64,000 nucleotides of DNA from Letharia columbiana (Eukaryota; Ascomycota; Lecanoromycetes; Lecanorales; Parmeliaceae): NCBI RefSeq assembly GCF_014066305.1, contig NW_023501074.1:372001-436000 (forward strand). Direction: 5' to 3'. Numbering within the stretch: the first letter of the stretch is position 1; each line of letters opens with the position of its first letter. The notes below the pieces were generated by a model. The model saw only the letters and a list, made by a program, of their open reading frames with translations. It was not told the DNA's origin and ran no database searches. Position numbers and translations under genes: made by a program. This document shows, piece by piece, positions 12,736-21,770 of the stretch.

Positions 12736-13459
12736 TAAAGGATTAACTGATGGGATTCCGGAATTACCTCGGATACCTCGTTTTCAGTCGAATTGAAACC
12801 GTCCGATGTCTTCAGGATAGCCTCATTTTTCCAAAAAAAAAACCGAGAATCGATCCCTTAGATCCATATTAATTAAGAATCACCTCATATATAGCCTTCC
12901 GCGTAAGCCCCCCTTGCTGATATAATTCTAAAGACCTTCCGGAGCCATACCAGTATACACATAGACCACGTTATCGCTGTCATGAAATATAATCGATATC
13001 AGCTAAATGATATATCACAGAGAAGACTATATTAAAGTCACTTAATATTGAATTAGAGTTTTTAGCGCCTGCGGCTCGGTTCGATTCGGGAGCCCTTAAT
13101 TAATCACGTCGCATCATTCCACCGATATTTCATCCGCTTAAATACGAATTCGGAAATCACCATTATTTACACCTACACCCATAGATATGGTTTTCGCTAT
13201 ACCACACCGATTTCCTCTCGGCTAGGCTTTCTATATGCGCCTACACTCTAGCTAGCGACGTCGCTATAGCGTAAATATAGAAAGCTGCTACTATTTCCAA
13301 TACCTCTCACGGAGAAAGATATAATACTAGGGCTCCCGGATACGATTATTTCTTTACTACTTTTATCATTTTTTCAGGCGTCAAGCGTACATACATACCT
13401 ATTTTTCTACCTTTCCACTCACCAATCATAGGATATGATTTAACGAAGGAGGGGGGTAG
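12736..13459 (+). other. GC-normal non-coding 3' segment of the LTR retrotransposon
   Basis: About 720 bp with normal CpA and TpG content, in contrast to the DNA on both sides. No reading frame over 60 codons. It contains an A9-10 run near 12832 and GC-rich words such as GCGCCTGCGGCTCGG (about 13063). It ends in the polypurine tract before the 3' LTR, so it belongs to the element rather than to the host locus. It may be untranslated 3' sequence or captured host DNA; I cannot tell which. Confidence 0.65.
13444..13459 (+). other. Polypurine tract (plus-strand primer site)
   Basis: GAAGGAGGGGGGTAG immediately precedes the 3' LTR start. A purine run at this place primes plus-strand DNA synthesis in LTR retrotransposons, which supports the LTR boundary at 13460. 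Confidence 0.8.
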
Positions 13460-13623
13460 TATTACGAGCGTACCCTTAATACACCCCTTAGCCCTATGGC
13501 TAGCGGGCCTTGGCGGAGGCATCCCCTACCATATCATGCCTCCTTCCCACCTACATAGTTCGGTACCTTAATTATCTTATTTAACATACCTATATTAATA
13601 TTATATCTATATCGATTCTAATA
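13460..13623 (+). repeat. 3' LTR, nearly unmutated
   Basis: 164 bp, TATTACGAGCG...TAATA. Much richer in G+C than the 5' LTR and retains words such as GGCTAGCGGGCCTTGGCGG. The left part is almost free of RIP-type change and the last 60 bases or so look more AT-rich. It is followed by the AATAT duplication. Confidence 0.88.
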
Positions 13624-13628
13624 AATAT
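13624..13628 (+). repeat. Target-site duplication AATAT, right copy
   Basis: Identical to 11087-11091 and followed by AACGTAAAATCTTAAAGAG, which corresponds to GACGTGGGATCTTGGAGAG after the empty site in A3. Confidence 0.85.
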
Positions 13629-14538
13629 AACGTAAAATCTTAAAGAGCTAAGTCGTATTCTTAACGATAATAGTCTTATTACCGCTTAGTTTCTTCGTAG
13701 TATTCTCTATAGTATTCTTCGTAATATTCTCCGTATTTATCTATTATAATTTCTTCTCTTACTTCTTAATATAGTAGAGATAATAGACTAAGTTATAGTA
13801 ATATTCTTCGTAAGATTTTAAAAAGTTAAGTCGTATTTTTAGTATTAAAGATCTTATTATCGCTTAATTTCTCTATAGTATTCTCCGTATTCGTCTATTA
13901 TAGTAATTTCTCTTATACTAATTAAGTAGATTAATATAAGACTATAAAGAGTAAATCTATTATATTACTACTACTAATAACTATCTTTATAATATTCTTT
14001 ATAATATTCTTTATATTTACTTATTATATTAACTTCTCTTATATTAGCTAAGTAGATTAATATAAGATTATAGAGAGTAGATCTATTATATTACTACTAC
14101 TAATAACTATCTCCGTAATATTCTCCGTAATATTCTCCGTATTCGCCTATTATAGATTCTTCTCTTATTTAACTAAGTACGAGAATATCGAGAATAAATA
14201 TATTTATATTAGTGGAATTAATAGAATTAATAGAATAGTAAAAGAAAGAAGAATAATTATATAAATAGATGAAAGAATTATTATTTAATTTCGAACGCGT
14301 TTAGTATAATTATAATATTTAAATATTAGTTTAATCTATCTATCGTTAGCTTAGAAGAAGTATATAAAGAAAAATATATTCGTTTAAGCTCTTTTAAAGA
14401 GTCTTTTAATATATTTATAAGTAATAATAGATAGCTATTAAGCTTACTTACGACCTCGATTATTAATAATAATAAATTCGTTAAGAAATAGTCTAGAAAT
14501 ATTAATAGAGACTCTAAGAGGCGAATAAAAGAAGTATA

Positions 14539-15094
14539 TACATCTGTAAATCTAAAAAGTGAATTTCCGTACGATTTTCGCCGGGTTCGTATTATAAGTA
14601 CGATTTAGTTTATTAAATAGACTTTATCTATATCTAACTCTTTTTATTAATTCTATTAATTTAATAACTTTAAAAAAATTTAATAACTTTAAAAATTTTA
14701 CGTAATATACTCTAATATACTTTAAGTACTATTCTATATATATATTATAATAATATTAATATATATTATTATTAATATACGCTATATTAGAGTATTATCT
14801 ACGCGACTAATTTTATTAAATTATCTAATTTTATAGCTAAATTTAAGTTAGCGTTAATACTTATCGTCGTAGAATCTTATCGTCGTAACGTCGATTATTA
14901 GAACTTTTCTTTTTTTATACGTATTACTACTAAACTAATAGAACTAATAAAAAAGATTAGAATAGTTATTAAACCGACGGAATTTTAGCTAATTTTTAAG
15001 ATAATTACTAAACCGACGGAATTCTTAATTTCAGCCCTATTCGTAAGATCAGCAATTTGAAATTTAGTAGAAACTTTTTAGATTTGCAGATGTA
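14539..15094 (+). mobile_element. 556-bp TIR element (MITE-like) inside A2
   Basis: Bounded by inverted repeats: left TACATCTGTAAATCTAAAAA, right the reverse complement of TACATCTGCAAATCTAAAAA, about 22 bp with one mismatch, itself a C/T difference. A TA dinucleotide flanks each end, consistent with a TA target duplication and a Tc1/mariner-type enzyme. The interior has no open frame. It carries two copies of a TTACTAAACCGACGGAATT-like stretch (about 14967-15025). The ends are less RIP-mutated than the surroundings. Confidence 0.7.
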
Positions 15095-16023
15095 TATCTA
15101 AATCGAACGCGTTTAATATAATTATAATATTTAAATATTAGTTTAATCTATCTATCGCTAGCTTAAGAGAAGTATATAGAGGAGAATATATTCGTTTAAG
15201 CTCTTTTTTAAGAGTCTTCTAATATATTTATAAGTAGTAATAGATAGCTATTAAGCTATAACCTCGATTACTAATAATAGTAAATTTATTAAGAGATAAT
15301 TTAAAGGCGTTAATAAGAGGTTTAAAAAATAGATAGAAGAGATATATATCTTAGATACTTAGTAACATTTAGACGAGAAATATCGAAAGCGAATTTATTT
15401 ACAATTAATAAATTAATAGAATTATAAAAGAAGAATAATTATATAAATAGATAAAAGAAATATTATTCTATCTTAAATACGTCTAATATAACTACTATAA
15501 CTATTATATTTAAATATTTATTTAATTTATTAATAATAAGTTAAATTTTATTATTTTTATAGCGTTAGAAAGCGTATATTAAGCTCTATAATTTATTAAA
15601 TTATAAAGAAACAAGTAAAGGCCCATGAATTAAATTCATGGAGTTGAATTTTTCTAAGTCAAATGGAGTTGGATTTTTTCAAGTCAAATGGAATTTTAGC
15701 CCTAGCCCTAAGTCAAATCGAACTCTGATCGCTTGCTGTGCGTTTTTGACCTACTTCCACCACTACGAAATTAATTTAATCTATGTAGTATACAGGCACA
15801 TATGTGCGGAGAGAGGCGCGCTAAGGCCTAATTAGGAAGCTATAATAATTGCCTACAAAAAAAAGAGAAAGGCCATGTTCTTATGGCAAGAAGTATCGAA
15901 ATATCGGAAAGAAATGGAGACAACGTGCCAATTAGTGGTGTGAATCCCACAATATCTCCTGCCGCAGTGAAATTTTTCGAATAATGACATAGCTGTAGAC
16001 ATCGGACGGTTTCAATTCGTCCA

Positions 16024-17130
16024 AATATGCATCGTTCCGGAGTGATGATTTGATGTGGAACCGTGGAGAGCATATGAGGTGGGATCTTGGAGAGCTGAGC
16101 CGTGTTCTTGACGATGGTGGCCTTGTTGCCGCTTAGTTTCTCCGCAGTGTTCTCCGCATTTGCCTGTTGTAGTTCCTCCTCTTGCTCCTCAATGCAGTGG
16201 GGATGATAGGCCAAGTTGCAGTGGTATTCTCCGCTTGCTGAGTGATGATTTGATGTAGAACCGTGGAGAGCATATGATGTGGGATTTTGGAGAGCTGAGC
16301 CGTGTTCTTGGTGCTGGGGGCCTTGTTGCCGCTTGGTTTCTCCGCAGTGTTCTCCATAGTGTTCTCCGCAGTGTTCTCCGCATTTGCCTGTTGTAGTTCC
16401 TCCTCTTACTTCTTGATGTAGTGGGGATGATAGGCTAAGTTGCAGTGGTGTTCTCCGCTTGTTGAGTGATGATTTGATATGGAACCGTGGAGAGCATATG
16501 ACGTGGGATCTTGGAGAGCTGAGCCGTGTTCTTGGTGCTGGGGGCCTTGTTGCCGCTTGGTTTCTCCGCAGTGTTCTCCGCATTTGCCTGTTGTAGTTCC
16601 TCCTCTTGCTCCTCCTCTTGTAGAGTATCAGACTGAGTGGCTAGCTGAGTGGCTGACTGAGTGGATAACTGATATGACGTGGGATCTTGGAGAGCTGAGC
16701 CGTGTTCTTGACGATGGTGGCCTTGTTGCCGCTTGGTTTCTCCGCAGTGTTCTCCGCATTTGCCTGTTGTAGTTCCTCCTCTTACTCCTCAATGTAGTGG
16801 GGATGACAGGCCAAGTTGCAGTGGTGTTCTCCGCTTGCTGAGTGATGATTTGATGTGAAACGGCCAAGTTGCAGTGGTGTTCTCCGCTTGCTGAGTGATG
16901 ATTTGATGCGGAACCGTGGAGAGCATATAACGTGGGATCTTGGAGAGCTGAGCCGTGTTCTTGATGATGGTGGCCTTGTTGCCGCTTGGTTTCTCCGCAG
17001 TGTTCTCCGCATTTGCCTGTTGTAGTTCCTCCTCTTACTCCTCAATGTAGTGGGGATGACAGGCCAAGTTACAGTGGTGTTCTCCGCTTACTGAGTGATG
17101 ATTTGATGTGGAATCGTGGAGAGCATATGA
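16024..17130 (+). repeat. Internal satellite array of family A (units about 177-252 bp)
   Basis: The word GAGAGCTGAGCCGTGTTCTTG-type (first 20 bases shared) recurs at about 16090, 16290, 16513, 16690 and 16942, giving steps of 200, 223, 177 and 252 bp. Each unit also has TGATGATTTGATGTGGAACC, GTGGCCTTGTTGCCGCTT and TTGCCTGTTGTAGTTCCTCC. Within units a 13-bp word, GTGTTCTCCGCAT or close to it, is itself repeated one to four times and accounts for part of the length variation. Equivalent RIP-degraded arrays lie in A1, A2 and A4 with different unit numbers. The long minus-strand ORF at 15840-16583 is read through these units and is not a convincing gene. Confidence 0.85.
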
Positions 17131-17234
17131 CGTCCGGACGCGTTTGGTGTGACTACAATATTTGAATGTTAGTTTAACCCACCTACCGCTGGCTTGGGAG
17201 GAGTATGTAGGGGAGGACGTATCCGTTCGGGCTC

Positions 17235-17530
17235 TTTTTGAGGGCCTTCCAACGCGTTTATGAGCAGTAGTAGGTAGCTGTTGGGCTCGCTTGCGGCCTC
17301 GATTGCCAGTAATAGCGGATTCGCCGAGGGGTGGCCTGGGGGCGTCAGTAGGGCCTCTAAGAGCCGGGCAAAAGGGGTGTACATACCTGAACCGGATTTT
17401 CTCTTTTTGAGGGCCTTTCAACGCGTTTATGAGCAGTAGTAGGTAGCTGTTGGGCTCGCTTACGGCCTCGATTGCCAGCAGTAGCGGATTCGCCGAGGGG
17501 TGGCCTGGGGGCGTCAGTAAGGGGCTCTAA
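17235..17530 (+). repeat. Direct duplication of a ~125-bp GC-rich segment in A3
   Basis: About 17235-17360 and 17402-17527 are nearly identical (offset about 167 bp), both containing TTTATGAGCAGTAGTAGGTA and GATTCGCCGAGGGGTGGCCT. The minus-strand ORFs at 17035-17421 and 17169-17384 cover the left copy. One has an apparently non-random composition, with the run GHPSANPLLLAIEAASEPNS, which could be a relic of an ancestral protein, but it resembles nothing I can name and both copies being so alike argues for recent duplication. Confidence 0.75.
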
Positions 17531-17564
17531 TTAGGCGAGGGGTACCGAAGACGATTATATTTAT

Positions 17565-17612
17565 ATTGGTGGAATTAATAGAATTGGTAGAATTGATAGA
17601 ATTGGTAGAATA
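17565..17612 (+). repeat. Short 9-bp tandem repeat, GGTAGAATT type
   Basis: GGAATTAATAGAATT is followed by GGTAGAATT and GATAGAATT units, about five in all. A degraded version is at about 14217-14245 in A2 and near 41925 and 50325 on the opposite strand in A4 and A5, so it is a fixed part of family A. Confidence 0.7.
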
Positions 17613-18193
17613 GTGAAAGAATAACAAATAGGTGGAAGGATTATTATCCGATCTCGGACGCGTCTGGTGTGACTACTATGACTATTATATTTAAATATTT
17701 ATTTAATTCATTAATAGTAGGTTAAACTTTATAATTTTTATAGCGTTAGAAAGCGTAAAGCGAGCTCTATAATTTAAGGAATTATAAAGTAACTATATAT
17801 ATCGTAAGCTGAGTACTTCAAAGTGTAAAACTTTTATATATAAATTTTTGATAAAAGAGGCGTGGGAGGGCTATTAGGTTAATTTAGCCGGTCTAATTAA
17901 AGGGCGTAGTAAACCCGAATTAATAATTAACTACATATACAAATTTAAGGTTTTCAAGCTTAGCTCTACTTTATTCTTTTATATATACTGATAATATTTA
18001 TAGAGAGCTAATTATTTTAGAGTATAAGACTTCTATATATAGATTTTTATAGATTTTTAATAATTATAAACGCTAATTTATTTACTCGCGATATCTAATT
18101 AAAAAGCGTAGATCTAATAAATTTATAATTAGCTATATATATAAATTTAAGATTTTCTAATTTAACTTTATCTTATTCTTTTATATAATTACT

Positions 18194-18784
18194 ATATTAA
18201 ATATTTTCTATTAAAGTTTACTTATTAAATTTACTCGATAGCTCTAATTAAAAAAATAGATTATAGATTTAATTTATAGATCTAAACTCGTTTATTAATA
18301 AAAAATAAAATAAATAAATATTAATAATAGAGTTCGCTTATATAAATAAGTAATCTTTCTTTATTAAAATAATATTATTCTTTCTAGTATATAAATATTA
18401 TTCTAAAATTCGTTAAAGAATTAAGAATAACTTCGTTAAAGAGACGATATTTTCTATAAATAATAGAATAAAAAATTTATAAGTATTAAGAAATAAGATA
18501 ATAAAGCGCTTTTATAATATTATTATAACTTAAATTAAATTTTATAATAAAATATATTAAGTTTAAATCTTTAAGATAAATAATTTAATAATATTAGAAA
18601 TTAAGAATTTAAAGTAAAAACGCTTAAGTGAGATTTTTTTTTATAAATTTATAAGCTTACTATTATTAAGATACTAAGACTTAGCGATTATATAATACGC
18701 TTTAGAACGCTTCTATTAAGTCGTCTTTTCTTTTATAGAACTCTATAGATAATAAAACTAGGCGTCTTACCTCATATTTTATAA
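18194..18784. other. RIP-degraded DNA with a family B tail
   Basis: The first 90 bases (to about 18285) match the family B end, with CTCGATAGCTCTAATTAAAA and ATTTATAGATCTAAACT. The remainder has no recognisable feature. RIP-type composition stops sharply at about 18785, where the gene island begins. Confidence 0.6.
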
Positions 18785-19041
18785 CTCGAAGATCGGGTTC
18801 CGCAGATCTCGTGATTGTAGCAAGCTTCGAACTTGGCTAAAAACTAGGACAAATCACATACAAATCATGCAGAATCGAAGCACTCCTCGTTGACTCGTGT
18901 TTAAGAAGGGACTAATGTGAGAGAGGGTATCATCTAGAGAGCCACGATTGATACTCAACTCTAAGCATTACTTAGATTGGCCAAGTGACCACCACTGTGT
19001 GTGGATAGCACAGATGAAACAAAACCCCGCCCACCAGGTAC
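18785..19041 (-). other. 3' flank of the gene, GC-normal
   Basis: Normal CpA and TpG content and no open frame of note. It would include the 3' untranslated region and terminator of the minus-strand gene. I see no perfect AATAAA-type signal. Confidence 0.6.
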
Positions 19042-20618
19042 CTAAAACCCCTCCTGAGCCGAGGAGCTGTGCGTCCTCAGCCTCTTACTCCCTGCGGTCG
19101 ATCCGCTAGTCGTTGTGCTAGGCGTGCCAGTCGGCGCTGACTTATTCATGAACCTTTGTCTGTCGAGCTTGGCGATTGCCTCATACCATCCTTCAACCAC
19201 AGGCTTTCGCTTCATGAGGCCCCAATCCAGGATATTATGGGTTGGGCTGCGCAGGTTGCTGAGTGCGTTCTCACCCTTCAACACCCGGTTCTCGACGACA
19301 GTATTCATATGGTATTTGACATCGCCACTGTCCGTAACTTCCGCCCAGTGCACGTACCACTCCATGACTTTGGTGTCCATCACAGCTGAGTATACGTAAG
19401 TGTTCTCATCGGGCCCAGGAGTCTTGATATTGATGGCAGCCTTCTCGCAGAGCTCTCGCGCGGCGCTGACAATGGCAATGCCATCGCGAGTCGCCTCGTT
19501 ACAGGCATCTTCCCAGTTGCCGTTTGCTTGCTTGGACTGCATGACAAAGAATGGCCAGTTCAGTTTTGGTAGAAGGAGCATCAGCTCGCGCGTGTCGGGA
19601 TGGAACTGAAAATTAGGCATGTTCTTCGGGTCAAAGCCCCACACTGCGTCCGGCTCTGCGTTTGACATACCCTCCTTCTTCAAAGCATCCCGAACCTTTC
19701 TTTGGTCGAATTGAGGATCAGTGTAGGTGTGAGGAATGTGGCCACGATTAACAGGTTGATTATACTGGACGCGAAGGCCTTTGTTCCAGCTCTCACTTGG
19801 TCCGTAGACAGCCCGACTCGTTTCCGTTGCCGGTTCGAGTTGAATCTCAAAATCTATTTTCACAATCAATCGCAGCATTTCTGTCTTGAACCCCGCCTCG
19901 TTGAGATCTTTATAATAATCATGAACTTCCTTGAATTTCTGAGCGGAGGATGGCTTGACGGCAGAATGACGATCGCCTTGAAAGGGGGCCGACACAAGCT
20001 GCTTGAAATCTTTATAGTCCTCACAGTCAAAGACCTCATGTTCGCGGAAAATGTTGTGGCCTTTCTGACACTCCCTCACCCAAGAGGGTCCCTTGGGGAG
20101 TGTGCGCTTGTCATTTGGCGTGCCTTGAGTGCTGTTAGAGAACGTATCCGCACCGCCCTTCTTTGGCGTCTGGGAAGTGGTTGGAGGTGCCATAGCCGCT
20201 AAATGTCTTTGGAGGTTCCTCCTGGATAATAGGACCAAGGTATGCGGCTCGATGAGCTCGTCACAGTCTGTGGAACTAATTCGCTTCCGCTTGGAAGATG
20301 TGGATGTGGTGTTGTGGGAGGTAGTAGAAGAGCTGGAAGCTTCAGAGGTTGGGGGAGTGAGTATCCGATCAATCCATTCCTCGACGGAGGTTGAGAACGC
20401 TGAGGGGAGAGCGTCTTGAGTTGAAGGTAACGATTCAGGGAGAGGCGAAGGAGGGAAGAGGTCTTGATCGTTGTCGTTTGAACAAGGTAGACGATAGTCA
20501 GCCTACGAGAGAAGGTCAGTCAGTGTCTGAGGTGAGGGAAATCAGCGGTGAGTGACGGTTATACTTTGTCACGTTGTGAAACTTCCGCTTCATTGGCACC
20601 CAAACCGGGTCCGCTCAT
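19042..20618 (-). CDS. DUF7924-like protein with PD-(D/E)XK-type core, 504 aa, two exons
   Basis: Coding sequence is the join of 20618-20566+20565 (exon 1, 18 codons) and 20502-19042 (exon 2). The ATG at 20618 is the first in-frame ATG; the longer frame above it opens only with GTG. Residues 19-106 are acidic to Ser/Thr-rich with E-E-W-I-D-R-I-L at 59-66 and a basic KRKR at 89-92 that could be a nuclear signal. The conserved-looking core spans about 160-466: EPDAVWGF at 301-308, PFFVMQSK at 335-342, NWEDACNEATRDG at 347-359, VYSAVMDTK, EWYVHWAEV and HNILDWG at 440-446. The tail from 472 is low complexity. This order (PD, hydrophobic strand ending x-K, helix with N/A/G, late N-I-I-D-W-G) is what I recall for fungal DUF7924 proteins, which have a nuclease-like fold and no known role. 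The acidic residue expected before x-K is Gln340 here, so catalysis is doubtful. It is the only gene of normal composition in the window. Gene reality is secure, family moderate. Confidence 0.85.
20503..20564 (-). other. Spliceosomal intron, 62 nt
   Basis: On the minus strand it begins GTATAACC, has a CTGAC branch-point match 14-20 bases before the end, and ends TCGTAG. It is phase 0: AAA in exon 1 joins GCT in exon 2. Removing it bypasses an in-frame TAA (20561-20559) and connects the ATG to the large frame, and the length is typical of filamentous ascomycetes. Confidence 0.85.
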
Positions 20619-20870
20619 CACCGTGTTGTGTTGAAGCTTGGAAGCTACGAGCGTAGTTGATTGAGAAGAGTTGCGCACGATAGTGAAGAGGATTGGAAAT
20701 GTTAAGCGGGTAGGCGGTGCTCGCCCTGGAACTAGGGTGGTGATAACTGCCACTCCACCGGCAAGTCATCCCTAACTGAAACTATATCCAGTGCTCAAAC
20801 AGAAAATAAAGGCAAGTATTACGCGTATATCCTTTATCCACTAGACGTATATTCTTAAGTCAATTAGGCG
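20619..20870 (-). promoter_or_regulatory. 5' flank and probable promoter of the DUF7924-like gene
   Basis: About 250 bp of GC-normal DNA between the ATG and element D2. Just upstream of the ATG the minus strand reads CTTCAACACAACACGGTG, a CAA-rich leader common in fungal 5' UTRs, and CTCTTCTCAATCAACTACG lies further up. No certain TATA box. The element D2 limits the available unmutated promoter, so transcription may depend on these 250 bases or may be affected by heterochromatin next to it. Confidence 0.5.
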
Positions 20871-21614
20871 TACGGAGGTCGGCACTAAAAGTTCTAGATA
20901 TATTAAGATAAGGGTCTAGATAGAGCTAAGTACTTAATAATTATTATTCTTTATTTTAATAAGTATTAATATTCTATATAATAGTAACGTAGTATATATA
21001 TACGAAGTATATATATAATACTTTAATAGATATATAATAGCGATAATAGCGATAATATTAAAGTATTAATTATAGCGTAGAGAAATAGAGAAAGAGTATA
21101 AAGATCTCTAATATATAAGTCTTATTTATATAGTATAATAAATAGAAATCTTCTTACTATTCTCTATCTTTATTATCTTTTATTAATATATTTAATACTT
21201 AAAGTATTAATTATAATAATAAAACTTAAATTTAAATACTTCTTAAGTCTTATTAATTATAAATAAAATATTATATTACTTAAAAAGATATATTAAGAAC
21301 TTATAAGAAAGTCGAAAGATAATAATAATATTATTAAAATTACGAGCTTATTTAAAAGAGAATTTAGAAGTAAATAGAGTAAATATCGAGATATATTACG
21401 AAGATAATACGTCTTAAAGATAATAATAAGTATAGAAAAGATTATAGAAAAGATAATATATAATTATATAACTTCGTCGAGCGAGTTAATAAGTATATAC
21501 GTAATTATATAAAGTATTATCGTTAAATAAATATAACTATATAGAAAATATTAAGAATATTAAGAGTATTAAGTATTTTAGCGCTATCTAGAACTTTTAA
21601 TATCGATCTTCGTA
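20871..21614 (+). mobile_element. TIR element of family D, copy D2
   Basis: 744 bp with inverted ends. The left TIR is unmutated (TACGGAGGTCGGCACTAAAA then GTTCTAGATA), the right TIR is the RIP-mutated reverse complement (TTTTAATATCGATCTTCGTA). TA is present at both borders. The interior matches D1 at 5282-6074, with a few length differences near the left TACGAAGTATATA run. No transposase. The RIP boundary falls inside the left end, between about 20885 and 20935. Sits directly upstream of the DUF7924-like gene. Confidence 0.75.
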
Positions 21615-21770
21615 TACTCGTATATATTTGAAAGTACTCGATATCTAATAATATTCGATTTAAATTCGATTAGATTAACGTAATATTAAAATATTTATCT
21701 TTTATTAATATTCTATAATAACTCGATATAATAATAATAAATAATATTAAACTCTTATTATTTATAATTA

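Larger units (their letters stand above)
11092..13623 (+). mobile_element. LTR retrotransposon (Gypsy-like gag), non-autonomous, 2532 bp
   Basis: Two direct LTRs of 164 bp each, both beginning TATTACGAGCG and ending TAATA (ancestral TGTTA...TAACA, the usual TG...CA form after RIP). The element is flanked by identical 5-bp sequences AATAT at 11087-11091 and 13624-13628. Uninterrupted target sites exist in other family A copies, at 16671-16675 (GATAT, less mutated) and about 42841-42857. Inside are a gag-like remnant and a GC-normal, non-coding 3' segment ending in a polypurine tract. No reverse transcriptase, integrase or protease was recognised, and the length leaves little room for them, so it depended on an autonomous relative. 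Confidence 0.88.
15614..17989 (+). mobile_element. Family A copy A3, the least mutated copy
   Basis: A 2376-bp element starting AGTAAAGGCCCATGAATT and ending CTTTATTCTTTTATATATACT. Unlike the other copies it keeps many CpA and TpG sites in about 15614-17540, so it is the best available reference for the family. It lies inside A2, whose right end reappears at 17990. The left part has direct repeats of AAGTCAAATGGA-type words, the centre a satellite array, and the right part a duplicated GC-rich segment. Several ORFs of 64-247 codons are present, mostly minus strand, but they are translations of satellite units in shifting frames. I recognise no transposase, reverse transcriptase or integrase, so the class of the element is open. 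Confidence 0.8.
10292..18193 (+). mobile_element. Family A copy A2, split by three later insertions
   Basis: Starts AGTAAAGACCTATAAATT and ends with the AATTTAAGATTTTCTAATTT...CTTTTATATAATTACT terminus. Its own sequence occupies about 10292-11091, 13624-14538, 15095-15613 and 17990-18193. The intervening DNA is an LTR retrotransposon, a TIR element and copy A3. The 17990-18193 piece repeats the right terminus already seen at the end of A3, and aligns across the gap to the uninterrupted A4 sequence (about 41690-41735 on the other strand), which shows it is the displaced end of A2. Strongly RIP-mutated. Confidence 0.75.

Noticed and set aside
15638..15835. 65-codon plus-strand ORF at the start of A3
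   Set aside because: Lies in the repeated AAGTCAAAT end region of family A, with no protein features.
16024..17130. CRISPR-like regularly spaced repeats
   Set aside because: Whole units are repeated, not short repeats separated by unique spacers, and the context is fungal.
15840..17421. Minus-strand ORFs of 64-247 codons in family A copy A3 as protein genes
   Set aside because: The same peptide phrases recur in different frames because the satellite units are not multiples of three. No domain, no intron signals, and no equivalent frame in other copies.
19042..20238. Start of the large gene at 20238
   Set aside because: That codon is TTG. The frame stays open to 20502, where a good intron acceptor joins it to an ATG exon.
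19115..20419. Plus-strand ORFs of 69-166 codons opposite the gene
   Set aside because: Shadow frames of the minus-strand gene, without recognisable features.
20559..20753. 64-codon minus-strand ORF as a separate small gene
   Set aside because: It begins with GTG, and its 3' part is exon 1 of the DUF7924-like gene, ending at a stop within the intron.
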